A DNA stretch of 64,000 bases. Origin: Solicoccozyma terricola. Taxonomy: Eukaryota; Basidiomycota; Tremellomycetes; Filobasidiales; Piskurozymaceae. The translations under genes were made by a program, and so were the position numbers. The stretch's first letter is position 1; each line of letters begins with the position of its first letter. Below the pieces are notes generated by a model. It was given only the letters and a program-made list of their open reading frames with translations, did not search any database and was not told where the DNA came from. Shown here piece after piece: positions 11,880-22,714 of this stretch. Location of the stretch: positions 494,287 to 558,286 of the forward strand of contig BCLD01000012.1 in NCBI GenBank assembly GCA_001600875.1. The letters run 5' to 3'.

Positions 11880-13312
11880 CTATTTACCCATCGAAGGTAA
11901 ACCATATACCTCGGGCTTGAAATGCTCCAAGTTCGTCAACACTACCGTTGCTCCATAGTCCTCTTCCGGAGCGAGAGACCGCAGTGATTCGTCTGGTACC
12001 CATATGACTACAATTGGAAAAGAACAAAAGGGCTCATTTAGCGACATGTATGCTCTTCCCAGTTAGCGGAAGACTTACCACCCATTCCCGCTGTTACACC
12101 TGCTTTCACGCCCTGTTGAAGCGGTTAAATGAGCACTGACGTGGATGCACGCTGGCGTAGAAATCTTACCGGAACTGCATCTTCAAACACTAGACCTTTC
12201 CTTCTTTCCTCCACTTGAGCAGTCGTCGGCTGCACCAATCCGTCGCCCACATCTCTCCCTACCCATCCGACGGAAGCCCCAATTTCAACCATATGAGCTA
12301 CTGTCATCGACGAAAAACTCAGACCCAACTCCAACAAAATGAAACTCACCTAACGCCCTCGCAGCAGCCAAAAACACATCAGGGTATGGTTTCCCACGTC
12401 CTCTAGGAACAGATGGAGAATCAGCTGTGACTATGCATGATGGATGGAAATGATCGAATAAGTGGGGAAGATGAGATGTTTTGATAGCGAATGATTCGTT
12501 ATTAGATCCAGTGGCTACAGCTACTGGGATACCTGTATCCGACTACATATCGGTGCGATTCGAGCCAACGGTGTGTCTTAGTTCCCATTTCCAATAACTG
12601 GCTATGGCAAAGAGGGGTGAAAAGGCTTACCAGATGTTTAACCAACTCCAAAGCTCCCTTCATCGGTTCAACCTTTCTAAACAGTGCTTCTTGCTTCTCA
12701 TTCCTTTCTTCAAGGTATTGTTCCGGCGTCAAGTGGTCAGATAAACCTGGTAATGATTGGAATAACCATTCTATTGATTCTTTCGTAGCTGTGTGTTAGG
12801 TAAGGTTGGGATTTCGGAGTAAGCTCGTGAGAGTCGGGTGGATCGACGATGGCTGGTGGTTTTACGTTTTCCCATTAAACCTGATTTCACCTCCCATGTC
12901 ATTGCATAGCCATATCGAGCGAGGATTTCGTCTGTGTCGGGCGTTGAGTGTGGGTAGATCAAGTAAGCATATGTGGGGCGGGGGCGGGATAGAAGGGTTG
13001 AAGAGAATGTACTTGTGACGTCTGTGTATATCCGCTGGAAGGCAACCGAGTTCGGAAGGTTTATTATTCCAGGACCACAAGAATGGATGGAAGAGGTGAT
13101 GCCTTACCTCGGAATCACTAGGACACATCATTCGTTGTGTATGTATAGCTTGTCAGTTTCTAGGTATAGACCATCGGCAAGGCACCCCGGCTCACACTAC
13201 AGAGACAACCAGTCAACTACACGTTGCAGAAAAAGGGGGCCCAACTCATGGACTCACTCAACAGACCATCCATATCGAATATGCAGTACTCTGCTTTGGT
13301 GGTGGAGGACAT
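11880..13312 (-). CDS. HAD-superfamily phosphatase, pseudouridine-5'-phosphatase (HDHD1/PUDP) type
   Basis: Exons (minus strand): 13312-13258, 13196, 13117-13108, 13034-13013, 12931-12866, 12788-12631, 12542-12350, 12300-12170, 12112-12079, 12007-11880; 265 aa. The HAD nucleophile motif is FDMDGLLIDSE (D13, D15), motif II is in VAVATGSNNESF, and motif III/IV is in VFEDAVPGVKAG. The cap region with WEVKSGLMGK matches HDHD1/PUDP closely in length and order. The family dephosphorylates pseudouridine 5'-phosphate; related yeast enzymes act on small sugar phosphates, so the substrate is inferred. Restoring I19-D20-S21-E22 needs a 1-nt exon at 13196 (see findings). The first 88 coding bases are spread over four exons. 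Shares a 419-bp divergent promoter with SRE1. Confidence 0.88.
13196..13196 (-). other. Candidate 1-nt microexon (T) of the HAD phosphatase
   Basis: On the minus strand the context is CTCTGTAG|T|GTGAGCC. The codon ATT (I19) would be assembled from three exons: A, T, T. Flanking introns are 61 and 78 nt. TTGACTG, 18 nt before the acceptor, resembles a branch site. Confidence 0.55.
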
Positions 13313-13731
13313 GATAAGCGGCAGTGCTACTAGTAGGGATATGAAACAGTGGTTCTTAGAGTTTGAGATACTTGATCTTGGGGAGGGATCAGCGATTCCA
13401 TTTACTCGCCACGTGGTCCGGCTGAAACTTGAGTCCACGTCATCGACCATCTTTGCCACGTCATCATCCGCGCCACCGGAGATCGAAGAAGTGGGACGAT
13501 GGTTTGTGGAGGCAGAGCTGGTCAACTACACAGCAGATCAGTCGAGGTGAGCGAGTCGATTCAGTAGAAGAGGTATCGGTAGCATCTCCCTGGGGCATCC
13601 AGCTCACATCCACCTTCCATACCCGGTCGTCCAGTCCATTGCAGCCCTCTTATCGGAAAATCCAACATCAATCTCGCATCATCTCCGTTTCTCGATTGGA
13701 TCAGGCAGTTGTCGCCTGATCCTCAGCTACG
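13313..13731. promoter_or_regulatory. Divergent promoter of HAD phosphatase and SRE1 with E-box and ACGTCA sites
   Basis: A CACGTG E-box lies at 13410-13415. Two identical 9-mers, CACGTCATC, start at 13436 and 13457. E-boxes are bound by bHLH factors, including SREBPs, and ACGTCA is a bZIP/ATF core. Their clustering upstream of a bHLH gene is suggestive of autoregulation, but that is inference. Confidence 0.35.
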
Positions 13732-16700
13732 ATGGACGACCCATTCCTTAGCACCGTGCAACAGCCAACCTACAACAACTACCTCCAACCTTCCTCCGCC
13801 GACCGTCGAGCTTCCACCGCCTCTACAAACTCCATAACAACCGGTGAATTCGCTCAACATTACATCGGCACATCTCCTTCCTCTGTCGTATCATACCAAG
13901 AATACTCTCATCTTCCTGGATTATCGTCAGGAGGGTCTTCGAATCCATCCCTCTCACCGAATGCACCACATTCACCATTCACTGGATCTACACTATCTCG
14001 TGGAAGTCTACAAGCAGAGGAATTAGCTCAACTCCTGTCGACGAAACAACAACTATCATTACATGTTCCATCCAGTAACTTTGACTCTTTAATTTCGAGC
14101 GCTGGATTCGTCTTTCCTGATGATCAGCAGCAACTTGTCAACCAGTCTCAAAATACCGGGATAGATGGGTACGGGGATGGGAATGAACAATTTTTGGATA
14201 TGAATGGAAGGTTTGCACCGTCCTCAATAAACGCTTTCGTCTCTCCTACTCGTTCAGAATTCGGTTGGAATGGAATGAACGGTATACCAGGACAATTGAA
14301 TCTGATGAATTCGAATTCAAGTCCTCAATACTCTTCGTACAATGGTATTCGACATGATCGTCGTGCATCAGTAGCTCAATCTGAGATGTCAGCGATTTCG
14401 AATTTTTCCGAGATCAATACTCAAAGAGGTTTCGTTGGTGGTTTGATGACGGATAATCAGATGGGTTGGGGTATTGGTTCTGGGATGGAGTTGTCTAATG
14501 GGATGGGACCGGGATCAGGGATCATTCAACAACAGGAGCAGCAGCAGCAGCAGTATACAGATCCATCGTTTGATGCGTCTGGAATGGGTGATATTTCAGA
14601 TGAACAATTCGCTGCACTCGTGGCTGGAACAACGGGAGATTTCACCGGAATGACATCTCAATACACAGCTCCACATTCAAGACATGCTTCAATGTCCTCC
14701 CAGCCGCAGATCAGTATTAACCTCTCAACTGATGTCACTCAACCATCTCAAATCCCTTATATATTCCGTCAACAAATGGCATACCCCACAACTGGCAATC
14801 TAATGGCACCTTTATCCTCATCGCTCAAGGGAGATGCCTCAAAGTCTTCGTCTGATCATTCAGATGCGGAGATGAATGGAGTCAGTCTTGCTCAAATTGC
14901 AGGTGGAGGCGGCAGAAAGGTCGGTGGAGTCAAGGCGAGTGCAAGTAGGAGAGGGAGTGGGATGGTGGATGTGAAGGCGGAGCACTCGGCCGGTCAGGAT
15001 GTTGTGTCGACGAATAAGAGTGAGTGTGTGACGGGAAACATGGAGAACTCATTTCGCTGATGATACGTCGTCCGCCGCCAGAATCGGGTGGGTTATCAGA
15101 ACGATCCGTCAATGTCCAAGCGTCCTCGTCTGCAACTCCCGCAGTACCTCCTGCCAAATCCAGTCGAGCTACGCCTGCCCCACCTCGCGCTCGAGGGAAA
15201 CGCGACGCCGACAACTTGCACAACATCGTCGAACAACGATATCGAAAGAACGTCAAGGGTTCACTGGACATGCTTCGTGATTCCGTTCCGAGGTTAAGAC
15301 ATTTATACAAGACGTCAACTCCGCATCAAGCTGCTACGACGGATCGTGATCTTGGAGATGGTCTCGTTGGAGGTGTTCGAGATCTCGGCAAGCCGACCAA
15401 GAAGACAGTGATGGAGGGCGCGAGACTGTATATCGTATACCTCGAACGAGAAGTCGGTGCGCAAAGCCGTCGTGCCGATTTTGCCGAGGGTTTCATTCGG
15501 ACCAATTGGCCAGCTGGTTTTGCGGATTGGGAGAATCAAGCGAGGGATCTGCTAAATATCAAGCAGGCCGAGGCGGATGCTTACATTGATGCGGAGGAAC
15601 GTCGTCTGAGGAGCAAGTACGGATTGACGTCGTCCGGAGATGACGAAGCGGATGAGCAGGACGAAGAGGACGAAGAAGAAGAGGAAGAGCAACCGAGGAA
15701 GAAGACTAAGAAGTCTGCGAGTGATCGCAAGTCGTCGGAGGGATCGGTCAAACCTTCTCGCAAAGGTAAACGGTCAGTTGCCAGGGACATTGTACCGAAA
15801 GTAGGATCGGTCGCGTCCTCTTTCGCCGTCGCGTACACATTCTTCCCCAAGGCATCCAAGGTCTTCTCGTCCTCGTCTTCAGGTCCCATGGCCTCCAATG
15901 CGCGAGGGAGTGTGCTCTTCAACGCGCCGTACCAAGCGGCATCGAAATCCAGTGCATTCCTCGCTCGAGCACTTCCTGAACAGGCAGCGCCAGACCCGGA
16001 TATCGTTATGGAATGGTTCTGGCTTATTGCACTCGCTTCTGTCCTCACGGCCATCACCTGGATTGTCCTCGAACGTTTTGTGATCGGCACATCAGCTGAG
16101 AGGGATGTCGCGGCGATTGCAGTGGAGAGGAAACGTCACAGCGAAATCGAACAGGCCATCAAGGACGGTGCAGCTGGGGGGGACAGGTTGAAGAAACTTC
16201 TCGGTGTCGGCACAGTAGGCGCCGTGGTTGATCAAGCCATCTCCACCGGGCTTGCGAGAATAGGATGGTCACACGCTACTGCACCGGTGGAAGATCTGGA
16301 GAGCAAGGCTTGGGAAAGTTTCGCGAATGCAGCAGTCGGTGGAGGTGAGTGAAATTTCGCATCAAGCATTGCCATAGTCCAAAATCTGATGATACTGCAT
16401 GCCCTCAGTCACCAACATGACAGCTCTGGCACGCCTACAATTGTCCTGGTTCCTGTCGGCGCAGAGTGGCGCGGATGCTCGGCGCCTCGCTTTGCGATCT
16501 TTGCTCATGCCCACTTCAAAAACCGCCAACACCCTCTGGGCCGATGCTAGGCGCGGTGCCGTCGATATGGACGACCCCGTCATTCGCCGTGTCCTCGTAC
16601 TTCCCCTCCCCGAGGCCGCCGCTATTCTTCAGCAGGTCCAGCCGACAAATGATCCCCTGGGTGCTGTTGCCAATCATCTCGTGTTGGTGCACCTTAACGA

Positions 16701-17481
16701 CATTCTGTCCCGTATCTACATCACGTTGGTCGATGCTTCGCTCCCCAAGATCGGCTCGGATGACGACGACGTTGCTGTCGTACAGCTTGGCAACGCCGAT
16801 GTCAGTAATACACTTCAACGCTCGACATTCACCAACGAGATTCAGGCAGTTCTCACAGACACTCCTCGTGGTTCGGAGGGGTACGCACTTGGCTTGGTCC
16901 TCATTGCGGTCTGGGGTTTGCTAGCGGGACAAAACGTCGAGATGCGCCGTCGGGTCGCTTACATGCTTGCTGTGGAAGATCTCCAAGGTGTCGCTGGCAA
17001 CCTCGCATCCGTTCATGCCGTGCTTGAGATGTTCGTGCCTGGGTCGACTGGTTCTTTTGGTTCCCGCGTCGATACGACGATGAAAGCGATGAAAGCGTCG
17101 TCTGCTGCGAAGGAGGTGGACGCTCTTGCTCTTGCTTGCATTCGCTGGCTTGGCATGCTCAAATCCGTCAGTCGCACAAACGATCAACGTCCCCTCGCGC
17201 AGTGGATCAAGGTGGCGAGTCTAGAACTGCGAGTGCTACTCGCTGAACCGGTGTTCCGACGCAAGTTCAGAGAGAGGGGGAAGGCTGAAGTTGATGAGGA
17301 AGGTAGCTCGACCGCGTCGGTGTCGTCGGATGAACACGGCGAAGACGGTGGTGAAACTCTAGAAAAAGGCAGTGTCGACGAGGTTGACCTCGAAGTTGAG
17401 GCCTTTGACCAGGCGACGGAGAGGTTCATCGATGCACTCACTGCGATAAGTAGGACGGGAAATATTGTCATAGCCGCTTGA
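13732..17481 (+). CDS. SRE1: Sterol regulatory element-binding protein (SREBP) homologue
   Basis: Exons: 13732-15019, 15082-16344, 16409-17481; 1207 aa. Residues 1-460 form a Ser/Gln/Asn-rich activation region. The basic helix-loop-helix starts near residue 465 with HNIVEQRYRKN. The Tyr in EQRYRKN (about Y483) in place of Arg is the diagnostic residue of SREBPs and allows binding of both E-boxes and sterol elements. A strong membrane helix follows at about 739-762 (WFWLIALASVLTAITWIVL), with a weaker hydrophobic stretch near 665-680. The C-terminal half resembles the fungal SREBP regulatory region (DUF2014-like). In fungi the precursor sits in the ER, and hypoxia or sterol depletion releases the N-terminal factor. 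Acidic and Lys-rich runs (EEDEEEEEEQPRKKTKK) separate bHLH and membrane parts. Stop is 106 bp from the RAM1 stop (convergent). Confidence 0.92.
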
Positions 17482-17587
17482 TCGAAATTGTATTTTTGTA
17501 AATCTAGACCATGTACTCTTGTAGAAAGAAATGTCAATATAAGGCACCAGAGATAGCATACGAATTTGTTACAACTAAAGAAGGCCA

Positions 17588-20169
17588 TTACAATTCTTGC
17601 CCATAGAAGTGATTGATGAATGGCTTAAGACGGAGCAACAGGATATTGAAAACAGGCGTCGTCGTGTTCTGCAAACGCCCAGATCCAATCAGAATGCTGC
17701 TCAAAACATCATTTAAGTTCCAAATCGTCGACTCACCACCCTGTTCTCCTCTCCACCAACCGCCAAAAATGCACTCTCATCCTCCACCCATCCTAAGGCA
17801 TTCGCCCAGATGTCCCTTCTTCGTCCTTGGACAACCTCATTAGCCTCCTTAGAGATAGGCAACGCGGATATTATCGATGTAGTGTCCTTCCATGCTGCTT
17901 TGTTCTTCGCGACCGATGACGGGGAATGATGGACCAAATGCTGGGCTGACGAGAGACCGGAGAGGTTATTGCATGTGTGATAAAGGTCCGGCGACCTGTA
18001 GGTGACGGATATTAATGAGACACTCTCGGACCAATCGTCGTTGTCATTGTCTTGTTCAACGTATCCGACTTACTTTCCGGGCTTGTCACGAAGCCCACCC
18101 TTTTCGCTTTGGGCAGCGACGAGCACATATTCCTGCAGAGCGACTATATCCGCCAAGACCGGGTATCTCTGTTAGCTGACTTTTTTTGCGCACTCGAGAA
18201 TACACCAACTGACCTCGATTAAACAACATGTCTTTGCTCATCTCCTCCCACTCCTCTTCCTTCTCCTCCACATCCCCGATCACCTGCTCTCCAACCCCGA
18301 CCGATCCCACCAGTCCTTCATCCTCGTAATTGCCAACTAAACTCTCAATCACAGCGAACAAGCCACCAACCCACCACCCATAACATCCATCCACCAATTT
18401 ATTGGTTCGACCTCTGAATCCACCACCTTCTATCGCGGACGATTGTTGGTACACTGCCCAGCGGAGACACGCCGATATGTCTATTCTGCTGGAGGCCGAT
18501 GAAGCGGTGGTGATACAAGGACGTAGAAGGAAATGACTGAACAAAGCACAGGATGTATAACCACCATGTGCTTCAGCCATAGGTGGAGAAGAGGTGGAAT
18601 TTGGGAAAGACGAGGAAGCGAATCCACCTTCATATGTCTGACATCTATTTGCCCAGTCAAGCAAAGCAAAGTGCAGAATGACGACCATTGGAAAGAAGAA
18701 CATCAAGACTCCAGATTAGAGATGATAGGGACATGATTGAAAAGGGAAACCCCACGCACCCAGCTATGAATTGATCGATCCCTTCTGTCAACTCCGGAGT
18801 CACGATATCCAGCAACGTAGCGACCACCAACAAACAATAAATGCCTCTGTGAAATTCCGTCAACCGACCATATCAGCCTCATCTTTGATTTCACCGCCGT
18901 GTTTGCGCAAATCTAACTCACCGGACATCAACTTCCCCACCTTTGCAGACTATAAAACTCCCATCTGCCTTTTTACACGACAAGAAAAAGTTGTACAATC
19001 CTATTCGATCGATTAAATCCCATGCTTTTGTACTTTGCTCAACATTGGAAGAGGTGGCTGATGTGGTGTTCAAATTTCCGACTATAGCTAATGACATTAT
19101 AGAAGCGTAGGTAGGGAGAAGGTGGGGTAGTTGACCGGGTCCACCGCCGAATCCACCGCTCGGATGTTGGAATGATAATATTGTGTTTACGACCCTGTTT
19201 GTTCGAATGCAAAGCGGTCATCAACATGTATTTGTTTGAGCATCTGGTATTACGAGATTAAGCGAGCTCTGTTGGTTGCGGAGCCCGCCGCTGAGCGCGC
19301 AGAGATTGCATTCATCAAGACACACAGAGCAAGTATCTTTCTCTCAAACTTTCCCTCAAGAAGATATTTCAAGCTCGCAGAGAGAGTACAGCTCGCTTTG
19401 CTCGCGGCAAACGACATTCTTCGCTACGGTCAAGGAGACAATGTTCGCCTTGCTGGAAAAGGAAGACGGAATGCTCGCCGCGCTCGGGGAAGACGATATT
19501 CTTTGCTCCGCGAAGAAATGAGTGCTCGCTTCACTCGCGAACAAGGAAGAGAGTAGTGCTCGCTGCGCTCTCGAAGAGAATGCTGCTAACTGCTTGGCGT
19601 AGACAAGCAATGGCCTTCGCTCCGCGAGGAAGTGGGTCCTCGCTTCGCTCGCAATGAAGGAAGAGAGTCGTGCTCGCTGCGCTCGCTGAAGACGATATTC
19701 TTCGCTACGCACAGGGAGACAATGGTCCTTACTCCGCAAGGAATTGAATAATTACTTCGGTCGCAAAGAAGGAAGAGAGTAGTGCTCCCTGCGCTCGCAG
19801 AAGACGATATTCTTCTCTACGCGCAGGGAGAGAATGCTCGCTCCGCTCGCGAAGGAAGAGAACGGTGCTCGCTGCGCTCGCGGATCGATATTCTTCGCTA
19901 CGCTCAGGAGAGACAAATCTCACCATGCTCTCGACTCACCTCTCTTTAGTCCCGGCATCCAACGCCACCCCCATCAAATCCAACGAATGCACCGCCCAAT
20001 AGATCAACCAAGGTCTACTAGCATCCAACGCTACATACGCTTCCGGCAAGGTAAATAAATTCCTCGCTAGGAATTGAGTATGCAGTGTCTTTTGAAGGAT
20101 GTAGGGAGGTCGGGATGTGGTGAGGATGCGATGGATTGTTTGTTCTGTTTCGGACTTGAGGGTGGGGGG

Positions 20170-20229
<60 letters not shown>

Positions 20230-20359
20230 GGGAGACGGCGGGTGAGTGGGTAGGTATAGGTGAAATGCGAAATTCAGAACTCACCTGTGTGTAGGACGTC
20301 TCCGTACCGACGCCGTCTATGGGATACGGTGAGAATGGGAGCTGGAAGATGGATGCCAT
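17588..20359 (-). CDS. RAM1: Protein farnesyltransferase beta subunit
   Basis: Exons (minus strand): 20359-20285, 20154-19940, 19194-18922, 18846-18760, 18644-18214, 18143-18074, 17995-17737, 17668-17588; 496 aa. Prenyltransferase repeats are clear: LDASRPWLIYWAVHSL, HPSGGFGGGPGQ, RGIYCLLVVATLLDIV, CQTYEGGF, EAHGGYTSC, and GGFRGRTNKLVDGCYGWW. Asp and Cys in LVDGC and His in YHTCNNLSGL are the Zn ligands. The enzyme farnesylates CaaX proteins such as Ras and pheromones. The start at 20359 gives MASIFQLPFSPYPI; an in-frame ATG at 20425 is possible. Intron 1 holds a 57-nt poly-C run (sense strand), and intron 2 (19195-19939, 745 nt) is filled by a repeat array, whereas its other introns are 65-130 nt. 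The acceptor of exon 6 was chosen to give LFNRVALQEYV. Confidence 0.92.
19260..19925. repeat. Degenerate GCTCGC/GATATTCTTCGCTACG repeat array inside a RAM1 intron
   Basis: About 650 bp of imperfect repeats lie entirely inside RAM1 intron 2. One unit, GATATTCTTCGCTACG, occurs with changes near 19413, 19495, 19694, 19806 and 19887. A second, GCTCGCTGCGCTCGC, occurs near 19392, 19483, 19523, 19558, 19640, 19672, 19784, 19836 and 19867. A third, GGAAGAGAGTAGTGCTC, joins them. Spacing is irregular (about 80, 200, 110, 80), so it is a decayed compound minisatellite and not a clean tandem. I see no coding capacity, terminal inverted repeats or target duplication. Confidence 0.7.
20172..20228. repeat. 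57-nt homopolymer G (poly-C on the RAM1 sense strand)
   Basis: The run lies in RAM1 intron 1, ending 18 nt before the 3' splice site. On the transcribed gene it would act as a polypyrimidine tract. The exact length is unreliable from sequencing. Confidence 0.8.
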
Positions 20360-20750
20360 GGTAGATGGTAGTGGATGGAATGGAATGGTAGGAAGCAGCA
20401 GAGTGACTGTGTGTTCGTTGAACAATAGGGAGGGCGAGGGAGGGGGATGTCACCGCAGCACGTGATACAGTCAAGACACGTGGCATTGATTCTCACGATG
20501 TCCCCTGCGACACGGACATATTACATGGGTCCATGTCCGCCCTCTCACGGACATATCCCACCGCCCCATGTCCGTCTCCTCGTTCGTCCGCACAAAGCCG
20601 ATCTCCTCACGGCCTCGACGCCCACAACGAAAACAGCGATTGATACAACTTAGGGTCCCATCTTCTTCCCCTCCAACCTTCATCTGTCGCGCAACTCCAC
20701 TCATCCTTTCATAACCCAAAAACCCCCCCAAATCCTCTCCATCCTCCGTC
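20360..20750. promoter_or_regulatory. Divergent RAM1/IDH1 promoter with two CGGACAT inverted repeats and two E-boxes
   Basis: CGGACAT-N13-ATGTCCG occurs twice, at 20513-20539 and 20548-20574, with both arms perfect in both copies and the first nine bases (CGGACATAT) also shared. CACGTG occurs at 20459-20464 and 20477-20482, exactly 18 bp apart. CGG...CCG ends are typical of Zn2Cys6 binding sites; CACGTG fits a bHLH factor. Confidence 0.5.
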
Positions 20751-22714
20751 ATGTTCTCATCCGCACTCAAGTCTTCAAGTGGCGTGTTGAGGTCGGCTGT
20801 GGTGAGTGGTGCAACAGCTGGTGGATTGAAAGGGAGCGAGATGGTGGGCGAGGGATGGAGACTTTTGGTACTGATACCGTTAACTTCTTGCCTTCATTTC
20901 CTACGATATCCTTACATCCCCCTTCTCCCATCTTCCTCTTATTTCAACAATCTCAAAACACGCTCATCCAAATAGCAAACTCCTCTCGCAGCTCGTTCAG
21001 CATACACTCTAACAGGTCATCCAGGGAAAGCAAGGGTGCGTTGATAGACTGTGTTGCCTCCTTTTTTTTTTTTTTTTTTTTCCGGAGAGGAAGACTGGAA
21101 TAACTGATGGGTGTTTTTCCTTTTTTTGGTTTCTTGGTCGTGCTGGGTGTTTGATTCTGATCGGTGATGGTGTTTCGTGTGGATTTGGATTTCATTTTCC
21201 GATCGTCGTCGTCGTCGTCGACTCTTTTTTGTTCTTTCTTCTCGTCGGGTCTTCCTTTCTCCCAACTCGTTCCCACCTTCCCTCCATTTAAATTCCTTTC
21301 CCTACTCTTCTCCCTACTCTCAGCTCCCCGCCAAATACGGCGGCAAATACACCGTTACCTTGATCCCAGGAGACGGTATCGGTGCTGAAATCACCAATTC
21401 CGTCAAAGACATCTTCGAAGTCCTCAATGTCCCTGTCGAATGGGAACAATACGATGTATCAGGTGAAACAACCGGTGGTGCCGCTCTTTTCCGACAAGCT
21501 ATGGATTCACTTAAACGTAATAAAGTCGGATTGAAAGGTATTCTTTACACTCCAATCGACGTCGGTGGTCATAATTCATGGAATGTAGCGATGAGACAAC
21601 AATTGGATATTTACGCTTCGATCGTTTTGTGTAAATCTTTACCTGGAGTTCCATCAAGGCATAAGAATGTGGATTTCGCAATCATTAGGGAGAACACCGA
21701 GGGTGAATATGCGGGGTTGGAACATCAGAGTTACCCTGGTGTAGTTGAGAACTTGAAGATCTCAACGAGGGCAAAGGCAGATAGGATCGCTAGGTTTGCT
21801 TTTGATTTCGCGTTGAAGAATGATAGGAAGGTGAGATTCGTATATCACAAGGGGGGGGCGTTATTTATTTATTTAGTCGACGGCCACTAACATATACATC
21901 CCACTATAGAGAGTCACATGTGTCCACAAAGCAAACATCATGAAGCTCGGTGATGGTCTTTTCCTCAACACTTGCAAGGCTGTCTCTGAAGAGTACAAGT
22001 CGAGCGGTATCGAATTTGATAGTATGATCGTTGACAACACGTGAGTTTTTCGCCCATCATTTTGCCGATGTCAAGTTGGTACATGTACTGATCTTTGGAC
22101 CTGGACATGTCCCCCTCTCGACTTTCGCCTTTCACTTTAACAGCTCCATGCAACTCGTCTCCAAACCTCAACAATTCGACGTAATGGTCATGCCAAACCT
22201 TTACGGCAACATCGTTTCCAACATCGGTGCAGCACTCGTCGGTGGACCAGGTATCGTACCAGGTTGCAACATTGGTCGTGAATACGCCTTGTTCGAACCT
22301 GGATGCAGGCATATCGGGAAAGACATCATGGGTACCAATGCGGCGAACCCTGCGGCGATGATATTGAGCGCTACGATGATGTTGAGGCATCTTGGGTGAG
22401 TTCCTCTGATCTGGCTCATTGGGGGGGGGTTTATATTTCTTGATACTGATGGTGTGACAATCGGGCTTGTGATATTTTCGTGTACTCGCAGTTTGGAAGG
22501 TCAAGCTAACTCGATCGCGGAAGCCGTTTACTCTGTTTTGGCTGAAGGTAAAATTCAAACAGCCGACATGGGCGGTAAGTTTCCCTCCTCCCCCGCACTC
22601 GTTCTCTCTGATCTCCATCTTGGCACTAACCCCTGCCCCCCCCCCCCCCTTTCTCACATAACAGGTTCATCCAAGACCTCGGAATTCACCAAGGCTGTCA
22701 TCGAGAAGATCTAG
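20751..22714 (+). CDS. IDH1: NAD-dependent isocitrate dehydrogenase, regulatory subunit 1, mitochondrial
   Basis: Exons: 20751-20801, 20976-21035, 21324-21830, 21910-22040, 22144-22395, 22492-22574, 22665-22714; 377 aa. The first two exons build an Arg/Ser/Ala presequence ([17 protein letters not shown] then [14 protein letters not shown]) before [69 protein letters not shown] and [11 protein letters not shown] identify the Idh1 branch. The Asn in the RQQLDIYAS segment fits the regulatory rather than catalytic subunit. It works with Idh2 in the TCA cycle, converting isocitrate to 2-oxoglutarate. Exon 2 was chosen by phase, because the other AG sites give stops or a frame clash. The last intron has a 14-nt poly-C tract, and intron 2 a run of T. 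Divergent from RAM1. Confidence 0.94.

Noticed and set aside
13210..13216. A 7-nt exon in the HAD phosphatase as alternative to the 1-nt exon
   Set aside because: In frame, but it inserts Cys and an extra Asp into the HAD motif, uses a poor donor, and occupies the likely branch site. Kept as a stated alternative.
14930..16090. Minus-strand ORFs opposite SRE1
   Set aside because: Mirror images of the acidic and Ser-rich coding sequence, with no independent signal.
19260..19925. CRISPR-like array
   Set aside because: Eukaryotic locus, degenerate units, irregular spacing and no unique spacers.
19356..19926. Minus-strand ORFs inside the repeat array
   Set aside because: They read repeated SEEYR/RAQRAR-like modules from the DNA repeat, lie in a spliced intron, and match no protein family.
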